Counted from the stretch's first letter, positions 23,801 to 33,494 are shown. The stretch is 64,000 bases of DNA from Hydrangea macrophylla (GCA_033977485.1 CM066994.1:23590681-23654680); one strand, 5' to 3'. The notes: a model not told the origin generated them from the sequence alone. Program-made: numbers and translations.

Positions 23801-26800
23801 GACCATGCACCTTCTCTCCTGTAGATTGAGGGTTAAGGACTCCAAGGGGTGTAGGATTCGAGAAATCATATCCTGACTTTGCCATTAACTTATATGCTTT
23901 TGGATCAAACCCTTCAATTGTTCTTTTGTCAGGGAGTGCTCCATGTTCTGTTGCTATTCCAGATGGTTTAACAAACCCTTTTAAAGGAGTTTTCAACGAT
24001 TCATCTCCTTCAACCTTGGTGAGCGGGATGGTTAAATTTTCTTTTAGAAACTGAATGTCTTCTGGCTTTGCTCCTACAAGAGATTTTCTTTTTGCCTTCT
24101 CATCCTTAGAGAATTCAATGAAAGGTGACTCTCCCTTTTTACGACAAGACAATGGAACATACTTGAAAATCAGTGATGAGGTCTTGACACTTGTCGATGA
24201 TTCCAGCTCTTGCGGCAGAACAACCCTTGAAAGATCATCACTCTCGTTTGCCGTAGTGTTAGTGGGAGGAACTTCTACACATCTATCTTTTTTATGCTCG
24301 CCATTTCCTTTTGAAGAAGTGTTTATGGAAAGAGCCTCTGATGATGCGTCAGTATCAGTGTCGATGTAAAACTTTGCATCAGCAAAGTGAGCTTCAGCCT
24401 CGGTGAATGGCTTCATATCTCCTATCACTGTCTTTACGCCACCTTTATTGAACTTCAAGCACTGATGAAGAGTCGATGGGATGATTCCGTTCCAGTGGGT
24501 CCAAGGTCGGCCCAATAACAAGTTATATGATGTCTTCGCATCGATCACGTGAAATAAAGTTTCTGCTTCTAATTCTCCAACTGTGAGAACGACACGAATC
24601 ATTCTGATTGCTCGTTGGCCTCCTTGATTAAATCCTTGTATGATGAGACGACTAGAAGATAGTTCGTCGATCGTTATACCAAGGCGTTTCATGATGAATT
24701 TTGGCATGATATTTACCGCTGATCCTCCATCAATGAGAATGCGATTAACCTTTTGTTCTCTTATGAAACCCGAAACAAAAAGTGGTCTATTATGAAGTTT
24801 TGACCCTAATTGCAGGTCCTCATCAGTGAAAGTAATTGTTGCACAGCAAGACCCACAAGAGCTCGAACTAACATTATTGTCGCGAAGTTTACTAATAACG
24901 GCAGCATGTTTGTTTGGTTCTTGTAGCACTTGAACTAGCGCAGACCGTACCTGTTGTGGAAATTGTGAGGCCTCGTGAAGACTAAACATTGCTGGTAAAC
25001 CTTGAAGTGCCTTTGACACTCGTTCATTTGCTTGCGCAGTGTCGATACTAGAAGTTTGCATCTGCTCATTTTCAGAATCATCTTCAGTATCGGCTTCTTG
25101 AGCAGAAATTGTGTAAGTTGTCACAACGAGGTTATCATTGAAATAACCCTTAGGAAAATATTCCTCTAAAGTAGCCAAACTTGGCGGCTGCTGTAACACA
25201 TCATCCACATGTATCTCACGTTTAACCCATTGCTTCTTGTTATTCTTCTTGGGACGCCAAAAGGTATTTCTCTTTTGAAGCACTCTATCTTCATTGACAG
25301 TGGGTTGCATGAGTACTTGTTGCTTTCGTGCCTTTCTCCTTGTAACAAGGGTCCATCCTTCATCGTCTTCTTTCGATGATTCTTTATGAAAGACGGGACA
25401 GTTCAGCTGGCATTCTGGTGACAGTTGAATTTGCACCGGCTCAAAAGAGCCGAACAAGATTGACCTGACACTTGCCCCCAGTGTGGGGAATGATGGTTGC
25501 TTTTGAGAGCGTTGTGCATACGCGTTATTTGGAGGCTGAGAAACGAAGGCAGCATGATTTGACGCTGCTACTTCTTCTGTGTCCAACAGGATTTTGCCTT
25601 CTTTAGCCAAATTCATGATAACCTCTTTGAGAATAAAACACTTTTCAATGGGATGACCGACAATGCGATGATATTTGCAATATTTTGGGTCATTCACACG
25701 GCTCATCTCATTGGGTCGTTTGCATTCTGGGAGTTGAATCACCTTCTTCTCGAGCAAGTACTCCAATATGCCTAGTACGTCAGCATCTGGAAAAGGGTAC
25801 TCCTTTTCCTGCAACTCTTTTAGAGTTGATCGTTGCTTTTGACTTTCACGGGGTTGGTCTTGCTTCTTTACTACTTCCATTTTATCCTTTGAGGGGATCT
25901 TTACGGGAACAGTAGTCACCACCATAGACCCTTTTGCTGCGGTCTTGCCCATTTTGTCATTCTTCTTCACATCTTTCACCTCCTTACGTTGTTCCACAAC
26001 GGGAGGATTTTTACCACCATGATTAGCAATGCTAATTTCCATGTCATGCGCACGTGTTGCCAGTTCTTCAAAGGTACGTGGTTTTATACCTTGAAGGATA
26101 TAAAGGAGGCCCCAGTGCATACCTTGCATACACATCTCAACGGCAGATACTTCAGTGAGTCGGTCTTTACAATCTAGACTAAGTGACCGCCATCGGTTGA
26201 TAAAGTCCACCACGGGTTCGTCTTTCCATTGCTTGGTACTGGTGAGCTCGATCATGCTGACCGTGCGACGAGTGCTGTAAAAGCGATTCAGAAATTCTCG
26301 CTCCATCTGTCCCCAACTATCGATTGATTGCGACTCCAAGTCGGTGTACCAATCAAAAGCATTGCCTTTAAGGGTGCGGACAAACTGCTTGACGAGAAGA
26401 TCCCCTTCAGTTCCAGCGTTGTTGCATGTTTCAACAAAGTGGGCGACATGTTGCTTAGGGTTTCCCTTTCCATCGAACTGTTGGAACTTAGGAGGTTGGT
26501 ACCCAGCAGGCATTCTCATGTCGTCAATCCTTTTTGTGTAAGGCTTTGAATACATGAGATTACTTTGAGGAGCGCCGCCATATTGTGCTCTTATTGTATT
26601 TGTTATCATATCATGAAGCTGTTGGACAGATAACGCACCAACGGATGTTGAGGTAGCAATTTGCTCTCCCTCTGGTTTAGTAGGCGGCACCTGTTGGTCA
26701 TCCGATGTGGATGTAATTAGAGGTGTAAATCCAGGAGGGTGTTTCTGGCTTTGGCTTGACTCCCCTATGTTTTGACCCTCCAACTTGTTCATCAAAGAAG

Positions 26801-27344
26801 CTATTTGTAAGTCCTTTTCTTCAACAGTCCTCGTAAGTTGTTCAATTGCACGAGCCATTGTAGCTAGTTGCTCTTCGATTGAAGTTGTATTGGTCATCAT
26901 GACCGGCATCTCCATTGTGTAGGAAGACGTATTAGAGTTTGTGCGCTTTGGGGAAGTAAACTTTTTCGGGCTACTTGGAGATGACCCTGAGGTCGAATCT
27001 GAGTCTGATTCAGCATCTGAGACCGAGCGAGATGAACATGCTGACAAGTTCTTCGCGGTATCATCCTTTGTAACAACTGGAAGTTTCTTGGGTTGCAACA
27101 TGTCATCCGTTTTTGTCCCTATAGGATCAGTGTTGACAACCGCGCGGGCCTTCACTTGTGCTAATTTCACCGAAGTGACTTGACCACCAGCAGAGGTAGC
27201 AACTTTTGTTTTGCTACGGGTGAATGGCCCTGAGGAGACGCTATCGGTGCTCTTCGCAGAGGAGTTACTATTGCTACTTGCAGTAACAACGTTCTTGCCA
27301 CTATTCTTGGTATCTTTGGGAAGTTGAACCTTCTTAGATGCCAT
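20814..27344 (-). CDS. Gag-pol polyprotein of the Tat element (gag, protease, RT, RNase H, aRNase H, integrase N-terminus)
   Basis: 2176 codons in one frame. Approximate residues: Ser/Lys-rich N-terminus and short coiled coil (155-190); gag retrotrans domain 285-430 (PPKFQQFDGKGNPKQHVAHF); aspartic protease about 860-900 (ILIDGGSAVN); reverse transcriptase about 1480-1700 with FRDLNNACPKDDFP and the catalytic YVDD near 1647; RNase H (LYYLSRRLTVTELKYSPIEK); a second, archaeal-type RNase H from about 1935 (MFFDGAS, NNVAEYQAL, IYGDSKLVV, DNRLADALANLA). The frame stops within the integrase zinc finger at HSGICGAH. No CCHC knuckle was evident in gag. The start is the first ATG after the primer site, in a suitable position 88 bp from the 5' LTR. 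Confidence 0.95.
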   Translation of the reverse strand: MASKKVQLPKDTKNSGKNVVTASSNSNSSAKSTDSVSSGPFTRSKTKVATSAGGQVTSVKLAQVKARAVVNTDPIGTKTDDMLQPKKLPVVTKDDTAKNLSACSSRSVSDAESDSDSTSGSSPSSPKKFTSPKRTNSNTSSYTMEMPVMMTNTTSIEEQLATMARAIEQLTRTVEEKDLQIASLMNKLEGQNIGESSQSQKHPPGFTPLITSTSDDQQVPPTKPEGEQIATSTSVGALSVQQLHDMITNTIRAQYGGAPQSNLMYSKPYTKRIDDMRMPAGYQPPKFQQFDGKGNPKQHVAHFVETCNNAGTEGDLLVKQFVRTLKGNAFDWYTDLESQSIDSWGQMEREFLNRFYSTRRTVSMIELTSTKQWKDEPVVDFINRWRSLSLDCKDRLTEVSAVEMCMQGMHWGLLYILQGIKPRTFEELATRAHDMEISIANHGGKNPPVVEQRKEVKDVKKNDKMGKTAAKGSMVVTTVPVKIPSKDKMEVVKKQDQPRESQKQRSTLKELQEKEYPFPDADVLGILEYLLEKKVIQLPECKRPNEMSRVNDPKYCKYHRIVGHPIEKCFILKEVIMNLAKEGKILLDTEEVAASNHAAFVSQPPNNAYAQRSQKQPSFPTLGASVRSILFGSFEPVQIQLSPECQLNCPVFHKESSKEDDEGWTLVTRRKARKQQVLMQPTVNEDRVLQKRNTFWRPKKNNKKQWVKREIHVDDVLQQPPSLATLEEYFPKGYFNDNLVVTTYTISAQEADTEDDSENEQMQTSSIDTAQANERVSKALQGLPAMFSLHEASQFPQQVRSALVQVLQEPNKHAAVISKLRDNNVSSSSCGSCCATITFTDEDLQLGSKLHNRPLFVSGFIREQKVNRILIDGGSAVNIMPKFIMKRLGITIDELSSSRLIIQGFNQGGQRAIRMIRVVLTVGELEAETLFHVIDAKTSYNLLLGRPWTHWNGIIPSTLHQCLKFNKGGVKTVIGDMKPFTEAEAHFADAKFYIDTDTDASSEALSINTSSKGNGEHKKDRCVEVPPTNTTANESDDLSRVVLPQELESSTSVKTSSLIFKYVPLSCRKKGESPFIEFSKDEKAKRKSLVGAKPEDIQFLKENLTIPLTKVEGDESLKTPLKGFVKPSGIATEHGALPDKRTIEGFDPKAYKLMAKSGYDFSNPTPLGVLNPQSTGEKVHGLTETQNKLRQQGHMITLPKTGLGFTPDEPIRIPVRGKSKKVNAQYITVEEIDDEKNSQRTSRVSVFDRIGTSSSHTSVFDRLGERVPNEDRSPSHTRLMSRTSAFNRLGTSNQMEENQTPQLLNSVFSRTTKTNRWLTKRRNNDAPEGIEIEEKEDTETRSLIPSRMKRTTKLDVSVDDVLKAKRRTIVLTNQDDLGNQEADNEEVAYTSSFHITFEEACDDDSIGDDVNEAPSTLEDGGQPTVDELKELNLGTIEEPRPILISTLLEPSEEEKYFELLFEYKDVFAWTYKEMPGLDPKIAVHNLAIKHGARPVKQAQRFFRPELVPKIEEEINKLIEAGFIREVKYPTWISSIVPVKKKNGQIRICVDFRDLNNACPKDDFPIPIAELTVDATTGHEALSFMDGFSGYNQIRMTPTDEELTAFRTPKGIYCYKVMPFGLKNAGATYQRAMQKIFDDVLHKNVECYVDDLVVKSKNREDHLHDLRMVFNRLRKYQLKMNPLKCAFGVTSGKFLGYIVRHRGIEVDPAKIDAIQKMSPPKNLHELRSLQGQLAFIRRFISNLAGRCQPFSRLMKKDVPFIWDQACQNALDNIKRYLLNPPVLGAPIVRKPLVLYIAAQEESLGALLAQENEERKEKALYYLSRRLTVTELKYSPIEKTCLALVFASQKLRHYFLAHTVHLVARADPIKYVMSKPVLSGRLARWSILFNEFEIIYVPRKAVKGQVIADFLADHPIPADWEISEDFPDEDVLFIDILPSWMMFFDGASRFDGAGAGIVLVSPQRQIFTYAFTLGERCSNNVAEYQALIIGLEMAVEIKIPDLEIYGDSKLVVNQLLKVYEVRKDDLVPYFRYASHLLEKFDSVVLEHVPRKDNRLADALANLATTLALLEDEKVDIPVCQRWVLPHLLDCTLEEVNLISVLVIEADDWRRPLIDYLEHGKLPEDLRHKTEIKRRAPRFIYYKDTLFRRSFEGLFLRCLGEVEATQAMEEAHSGICGAH

Positions 27345-27407
27345 TGAATGTTGCTAGAGTAGGATTTTGATACTTTGATGTAGGAGAAAGAGATGAAAGG
27401 CAGAGAG

Positions 27408-27425
27408 GTCCCACCGGGCGTGCCA
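27408..27425 (-). promoter_or_regulatory. Primer binding site of the Tat element
   Basis: Minus-strand TGGCACGCCCGGTGGGAC, six bases inside the 5' LTR. It begins with the TGG that pairs with a tRNA CCA end. I did not assign the tRNA. A near-identical site flanks the old LTR at 12920-12937. Confidence 0.75.
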
Positions 27426-27431
27426 GAAATT

Positions 27432-28192
27432 TGTACGCAACAAATTTCAAGTATGGAAATAACGAGAAAATTGAGGAACAAATATGATTTTATTGATTTC
27501 AGAAAATATGATTACAATCTCTGTATAGTTCTTTTACAATGAAAAGAAAATTCCTTTGATTCGATCTCCTTGATTGTTCACGATTCAAGGGCTTCTGGAG
27601 CTTGTTCTTGAACCGTAAATTTGTCCTTCAAATCTTCACGCTGGATGAAGTGCTTGTAGGAAAGCTTGAACGAGGGCCGGGGCTTGATCTCGAACAAACG
27701 AACGATTAATCTTCCTTTAACTTCTTGAAGAACGGATTAAACAAACTTGACTTGAATCTGAAGAACAACAAACTGTATGTTTGTTCTTCAGAAAGGCTTG
27801 GGTGATTTGAATGTAAGAGAGAGCTCTCAATTTTTGTGGAGAAATCTCTACTTGTTGAAAGGTTCCAAAGTCCTTTCTACATGGGTAGAGACCCCTATTT
27901 ATAGGCTTAGGGTATAGAGTTTTAATTGGTGACTCAATACATCCTAACCGTGGATTTGAAGTCCTACCTTGAGATTTTGACACGTGTCACCACTTTAGAG
28001 ACCATTATTTATATGGTTTCATGTGGTGTATATGACACATGTCAAAAATAAATTGGTCCACTTGTATTTTGTAGGGCCCACATTTGAGATAATTTTGACT
28101 TCTTGATTTTGACTAATTGTAATAATTAAAATTAATTAATTCTTAACTAATCAATCAGTAATTAAATAATTACCAAAATTTTAATGTCTACA
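27432..28192 (-). repeat. 5' LTR of the Tat element
   Basis: 761 bp, TG...CA, identical by eye to the 3' LTR. In element sense U3 starts at 28192. It drives gag-pol leftward. Confidence 0.95.
27896..27903 (-). promoter_or_regulatory. TATA box of the 5' LTR
   Basis: Minus-strand TATAAATA in the context 'cctataaatagggg', about 465 bp before the LTR end. It is the only strong TATA element in the LTR. The transcription start would lie about 30 bp further left. Confidence 0.65.
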
Positions 28193-29309
28193 CAAGTGAT
28201 GAAAGATGAATTAAATAAAATAGACTTTTATTTAATTAAAGAAAAGAAATTACAAGAAGTATGTAAAAAAGCTAAGAAAATAAAAGAACGCTTTTATTTT
28301 GCCTAAAAAAGCTAAGAACGCATTGTAGAATGCTTTTTGGATGCAGTTTGTCGAAGAGACGCGGAGTCCTCTGAATGCTTGGCCTGCCTGTTAATTTATA
28401 GCGGTCATGGAGGTCTTCTAGATAAGGTAGGAAATCTGCAGTGAATCATTATCTGGTAAAAAATACCAGTTTATTTCCATAAACTGATAAAGCCTTCCAT
28501 ATCTTCAATATATATATATACATATATATCTTGTATCTTGAATGTGGTCCATATTGAGGCTTCATTCGGCTGACTTGGCTTCCAAGTAAAAGAATACTTC
28601 CCAAAAATATTGATATTATCTCCCAATATATTATCCTTCCATATGTGATAATATCTACTTTACAAATCAGATAATACCTTGAAATATTATCTTCCCTATT
28701 ATGATAATGTTTCCCAAACTGATAACATTATCACCTTGAGAGTTTGTAGGATGATATACTTCCCAAATTGATTAGAACACTGACTGCACAGAATAAGTTG
28801 CCAATTTGGAACAATTATGTAGTGGCCGGCTCACTTTGATATGTGCAGTGAAATGAGGTGGCAGCCCGATATTATCATATACATAATCCCATGGCACTGA
28901 GCTGCCAAATAAGGCCTAGCCAGACTGAATTAATAAATACCCAAAGTTGGTCAGTCCGATCACAGTGATGCCCGATTAAATGACGATTAGCCCGATTAAG
29001 TAATGGTACCAGCCCGATCAACCAGTGGTTAGTCCGAATGAACAATGTTGCTAGCTCGATGGCGATGCAATATAGCCATATTGAAGCAGGGCCCACTTGT
29101 GTAGCAGCCCGACGAAATGGTGATGAGCCCGATATAATGAGCCCGATCAAATAATGATCAGCCCGATGGCAAGAAACCAGTCACTTAGCCGTTAATTTTT
29201 GCAATCGGTCTCATGAGTCCGATTAAAATATTTTAACCGGCCTCTACCAACTTTGATTTAAAAATGTATTTTTTAGATGCAAACAAAAACTAAATTAATA
29301 ACAAGCACC

Positions 29310-30320
29310 TCCACCTAATACATCAAGATTCAGATAAGTCAGGTGACTCAGGTCTCTATTTTAAGATTCAAAATCACATTTTAGTGGGGTTTTTTTAATT
29401 TTAAATTAAGTGATATATGTTTTTGGTAATCAAATGCACTTAATAGAAGTACGAAAAATTATCCAGTGTTAGTACTTAATTAGGTGGACAAAGGGACTCA
29501 ATCATTTGGTTGCCTTTTAAATAACTTATGTGTTGCAATTAATATTAGAGTTAAAAGAGTAATTCTTAAAATCACGTATTTATATCTCGAATTTAGTTCA
29601 AATAATAATAATGAAGTACGAGTTAAAATGGAGGTACATCAAGACAGCAAAAATTCTATGAGCCCGTTTTAGCAAAAGTACTTCTGTAAATTGTGATTGC
29701 AATTGCACGAAAAAGAAGTAGCTTTTGGATGACTTCTCACCAATCACACTTTTCTGCGTTTACTATTGCAATTGGGATGTTACCAAACAAGCAATTGAAA
29801 TGCTTGTATGGACTCCATAAAGAAGTGTACAAGCTTAAACCGACCAACACCATCTAAAATCAACCTATCAAAACTGAATAGTCAGTTTTAAAACCACTAC
29901 AAACCTGAAAAAATCGACTGCGAACACTCCTACCCTGAACCCCATGTAAGTGTACCCCCACTAGAATGAAACTGTGGCTCATATTTTTCGACAAACATGG
30001 CAAGCTGTCATTAACTTTAAATGTGTTATGTGGCTTCTACTTTTGATGTGCTTCCTATTTTTGGTATCTTTTATGATACATCCTAGTGGTTTAGTATCTA
30101 TCATGCATCCAAGTTAAAATACTTTCTGTATCACTTTGATGTCAAAATATTATAATTTGATGCCAAATTGTTGTAATTCTGGAAATCATTTTATTATTGA
30201 AAAAATCATCTTACTTTTCGAAAACACTTTTTCTCAAACGGGACTATATTCTAGCACAAAATGATCACATTATAGCACTACAATTACTAGAATGTATGAT
30301 ACAATTAAACCGCTCGATGA
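29310..30320. other. Intergenic, nothing recognised
   Basis: AT-rich DNA without a supportable ORF or inverted repeat. Confidence 0.5.
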
Positions 30321-30325
30321 CAATA

Positions 30326-30640
30326 GAATTTTCCCACCAAGATGTATCATAGAAGAGTAATGCTACACCCACACTCACACACACTTTACACCGAAAATCT
30401 CACACTACTAACAATCACTCCTAATGGATCACACAGTGTCAGTAGACCACACAATGCCACCTAGAAAGTGGACCACATAATGCCACCTATGAATTATTAT
30501 GAGTGGGTGTGAGATTTTGGATGTTAGTGTAGCATTACTCATTATAGAATTTTTCCCCACCATTTATCATAGAATTTTCCCAACCATGATCTATCATAGA
30601 ATTTTCCCAACCAGGATCTATCATAGATTTTTTCCTATAT
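30326..30640 (+). repeat. Short tandem array (~28 bp units) split by a MITE
   Basis: Units of the type 'gaattttcccaaccaggatc' followed by 'tatcata' occur at about 30326 and then at about 30549, 30575, 30604 and a final partial copy. The MITE 30355-30540 lies between the first and second units. Confidence 0.75.
30355..30540. mobile_element. Mutator-like MITE, GAGTAATGCTA family
   Basis: TIRs 'gagtaatgctacacccacac' / inverted 'gagtaatgctacactaac'. The 9-bp flanks are 'atcatagaa' and 'attatagaa' (8 of 9 match). Terminal sequence is shared with the MITE at 11312-11486. Confidence 0.75.
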
Positions 30641-30901
30641 TTTTAGAGATCCCAAATGTGATCTAGTCGTAGTCTCCGAAAGACATATTTGCCCCTAATT
30701 TGACTTCATTCATTATTCACAAAGGTGCGCTTTTCTAATCGTTGATGCTCGAGTCTACAAGGGCAAGACAGTCAATATCTTCTAAGTTTGTAATTGTACA
30801 GCGACGTTTGGCAATGTCTTTGAAGTTTCCGAATTTTAGCACTTCGAACCCTCCAACTGATAGATCATCAACACATTTCTAGTACTTTTTTTTTTTTTTT
30901 T

Positions 30902-31381
30902 GGGTAAATTACATTTTAATCCATGTGGTTTGATTTATTTTCTGTAGTTTGAAATATAACACATAATTCTCCTTTAATTTGTTTATGTGGCACTTTACCC
31001 CCTGTAGCCAAATTAAATTGCTTAAATGACCAAAAAGAGCTATTTTCCTTCATCACTCTAATATACTTGTTACACTCACATAGATGATTGAAAAAACCAG
31101 AGCAGTGAGGTCAATGAAAAATCCAGATACTAACCACTTTCCTTGTGGCCGGATAGCAAGGTCTCTGGGTATTATATCCAGAGGTCTCAAGTTCAAATCC
31201 CAAGGGGGTGGCCACAGGTGATTCACCAGGACGCCTTGGTCTCGTGGGATTTGTCGAGGTGCGAGCAAGCTGGTCCGGACACCCACGGTTACTAAAAAAA
31301 AAAAAAATCAGACAGTTCTAGAGAGAGAAAATAAGATGTATAATGTACTGCTTTATTGAAAAAATAGCAAAAAATCTATTC

Positions 31382-31416
<35 letters not shown>

Positions 31417-31736
31417 AAACAATATCATTGTATTCTTTGAAATAGTATTTTCATAACTACAAAATTGATAGTTTAAAATATTTTTGTACAATCACTGTTC
31501 TGGTTTTTTTCAATTTGATCTCACTGTTCGGGATCTTTTAATCATATGTGTGTGTAACATGTATATTAGAGTGATGAAGAAGAAGAGGTCATTTTAGTCA
31601 TTTAAGCAATTTATTTTGGTTACAGGGGTTAAAGTGCCATAGAGACAAACTACAGGGGATTATGTATTACATTCCAAACTATATGGGGGCAAAATGACAC
31701 AGAGGCAAACCACAGGGGTTAAAGGGTAATTTACCC
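30902..31736. mobile_element. Long-TIR element (about 650 bp) carrying a SINE
   Basis: The left end 'gggtaaattacattttaatc' and right end 'aaagggtaatttaccc' start inverted repeats about 230 bp long, including 'gcttaaatgac' and 'cttcatcactctaatatac' and their complements. It is non-coding. Its right end is 454 bp before the GnT-II start codon. Confidence 0.72.
31131..31308 (+). mobile_element. tRNA-derived SINE nested in the long-TIR element
   Basis: A-box-like 'tggccggatagcaaggtctc', B-box-like 'agttcaaatccc', a conserved-looking body ending 'ggtccggacacccacggtta' and a poly(A) tail. The flanks 'aaaatccaga' and 'aaaaatcaga' suggest a degraded duplication. Confidence 0.7.
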
Positions 31737-32189
31737 ACAAGCCCAAATTCCTAAAGACATGAGAGAGAAACTTCTGTCTTCTAGTCTACTCTTATTTTTC
31801 TCTTTACACAAGTCTTTCAAGTGTTGTTATATGTTGACCCTTGCTATATTTCTTTGATTCAAAGCAATCTATTCTTCAAAACTCAGATTCTTTGAATACC
31901 CATTTGGGAATTTGAAGTAATTCATTCTGGGTCCATTAATTTACAGGTTTTGATCAAGTCTTGATCTCAATATTTTCATGGGTTTACCTGCAAAAACCCT
32001 CTTTTGAGGGTTTGAAACTAGTGGATGCTTAAATCACTCTCTGGAGACTATTTTGAGGTTTTTGTGCTTTCCCTCTTCTGATTTGATATCTTCTCTACTG
32101 GAGTTTTAGATGTTTGATTTGAAAGTATATCAATTTGTTTGAATTTCTGAAGCTGTGTGATACTGTAGTTGTAACTGGTATGTAACTGT

Positions 32190-33494
32190 ATGGCTTTTTA
32201 TAAGAAACCCAGAATCAAGGATGGGGCTTTGCGGCGGCTTTTATCTGTAGTTCTGATTACCTTGTTAGGGGTTTTTCTGCTGATTTTTCTTCTCAGAACA
32301 AATCCGGGTTCAAATTCAATAACCCAAAATTTGAATGAAAATCAAAGTCCTGAATATGTTTATAATTACTCTCTGATTAGTGCAAAAGTTAGCCTCCTCA
32401 AACAGAATGACTTGTCAATTTCATTGGAAAAGAAAAACCAATTGCCCCCAAGAAATTCGGATTTGTTTCCGAAGTTATCCAAGGATCATATAACAATTGT
32501 TCTATACGTTCACAATAGAACTCAATATCTCCGGATTGTTGTCGATAGCCTTTCTCGAGTAGAGGGTATAAATGAAACTTTACTGATAGTTAGTCATGAT
32601 GGGTATTTTGAAGAGATGAACAAGGTTGTGGAAGGCATTAGATTCTGTCAAGTCAAACAAATATTTGCCCCTTATTCACCCCATGTGTTTCGCAATAGCT
32701 TTCCCGGTGTTTCGCAAACAGATTGTAAGGGAAAACATGATCCGGTGAAGCAACGTTGTGAAGGGGCAGCAGATCAGTATGGAAATCACCGATCGCCGAA
32801 GATTGTTTCGCTAAAGCATCATTGGTGGTGGATGATGAACACAGTTTGGGACGGATTGGAAGAGACTCGTGATCGCTCGGGTCATATTCTTTTTATAGAA
32901 GAGGACCATTTTATTTTTCCCAACGCTTATCGTAACATACAGATACTTACAAAACTCAAGCCTATAAAATGTCCTAATTGCTATGCGGCAAATCTTGCAC
33001 CGTGTGATGTAAATTCGAGGGGAGAAGGGTGGAACAGTTTGATCGCGGAGAGAATGGGTAATGTGGGTTATGCCTTTAATCGGACAGTTTGGAGGAAGAT
33101 ACACAGAAAAGCTAAAGAGTTTTGTTTCTTTGATGATTATAATTGGGATATAACTATGTGGGCCACGGTTTATCCTTCGTTTGGTGGTCCCGTCTACACG
33201 TTACGTGGGCCTAGGACTAGCGCTGTTCATTTCGGGAAGTGTGGTTTGCATCAAGGCCAGGGAGAGAAATCGAAATCTTCTTGCATTGACAATGGTGTGG
33301 TGAATATTCCAGTAGAAGAGATTGACAACGCTGCCAATATCAATTCAGAATGGGGAGTGCACGTGTATGAACATCAAGCGGGGTATCAAGCTGGGTTCAA
33401 AGGTTGGGGTGGCTGGGGAGATACAAGGGACCGGGAATTATGTTTGGAATTTGCTAGCATGTATCACATTAGGAGCACACCATCTTCTTCCTGA
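32190..33494 (+). CDS. GNT2: Alpha-1,6-mannosyl-glycoprotein 2-beta-N-acetylglucosaminyltransferase (GnT-II)
   Basis: Golgi GT16-family enzyme (EC 2.4.1.143). It adds the second GlcNAc, beta-1,2 to the alpha-1,6 mannose, to make biantennary complex N-glycans from UDP-GlcNAc. 434 residues, matching the intronless plant enzymes of about 430. It is a type II membrane protein: short basic cytosolic tail (KKPRIKDGALRR), signal anchor at about 17-35, stem to about 95, then the catalytic domain. The metal/nucleotide-binding acidic motif FIEEDH is at 235-240. Other conserved segments are SLKHHWWWMMN (207-217) and FFDDYNWD (313-320), with many cysteines for disulfides. Potential N-glycan sites are N59, N109, N128 and N297. 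The first ATG is preceded by a T-rich leader. The identity is secure. Confidence 0.96.
   Translation: MAFYKKPRIKDGALRRLLSVVLITLLGVFLLIFLLRTNPGSNSITQNLNENQSPEYVYNYSLISAKVSLLKQNDLSISLEKKNQLPPRNSDLFPKLSKDHITIVLYVHNRTQYLRIVVDSLSRVEGINETLLIVSHDGYFEEMNKVVEGIRFCQVKQIFAPYSPHVFRNSFPGVSQTDCKGKHDPVKQRCEGAADQYGNHRSPKIVSLKHHWWWMMNTVWDGLEETRDRSGHILFIEEDHFIFPNAYRNIQILTKLKPIKCPNCYAANLAPCDVNSRGEGWNSLIAERMGNVGYAFNRTVWRKIHRKAKEFCFFDDYNWDITMWATVYPSFGGPVYTLRGPRTSAVHFGKCGLHQGQGEKSKSSCIDNGVVNIPVEEIDNAANINSEWGVHVYEHQAGYQAGFKGWGGWGDTRDRELCLEFASMYHIRSTPSSS

Larger units (their letters stand above)
13132..28192 (-). mobile_element. Tat-lineage Ty3/gypsy retrotransposon, 15.1 kb, very young
   Basis: Complete element on the minus strand with 761-bp LTRs at both ends and a perfect 5-bp duplication 'caagt' (13127-13131, 28193-28197). 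Order in element sense: 5' LTR (27432-28192), primer site (27408-27425), gag-pol (27344-19785), a 3' region with an antisense plant mobile domain gene (16227-19310), seven 77-bp tandem repeats (15571-16082), long homopolymer tracts, purine tract, 3' LTR (13132-13892). The archaeal-type second RNase H and the long repeat-bearing 3' region are hallmarks of the Tat lineage (Tat/Ogre/Retand). No extra ORF lies ahead of gag and PR-RT is continuous, which fits Retand-like rather than Ogre. The LTRs look identical, so insertion is recent. Confidence 0.95.
12938..29303 (-). repeat. Old gypsy LTR split by the young Tat element
   Basis: At 12938 a sequence starting 'tgtttgctg' directly follows 'tccaaccgggcgtgcca', the complement of a primer site nearly identical to that of the young element. 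The LTR continues to 13131, is interrupted at the 'caagt' target site, resumes at 28193 and ends near 'aataaca' at about 29303. The residual LTR is about 1.3 kb. A TATA-like 'taatttatag' (minus-strand ctataaatta) lies near 28391. It is a related but diverged Tat-type LTR; its right end is a guess. Confidence 0.5.
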
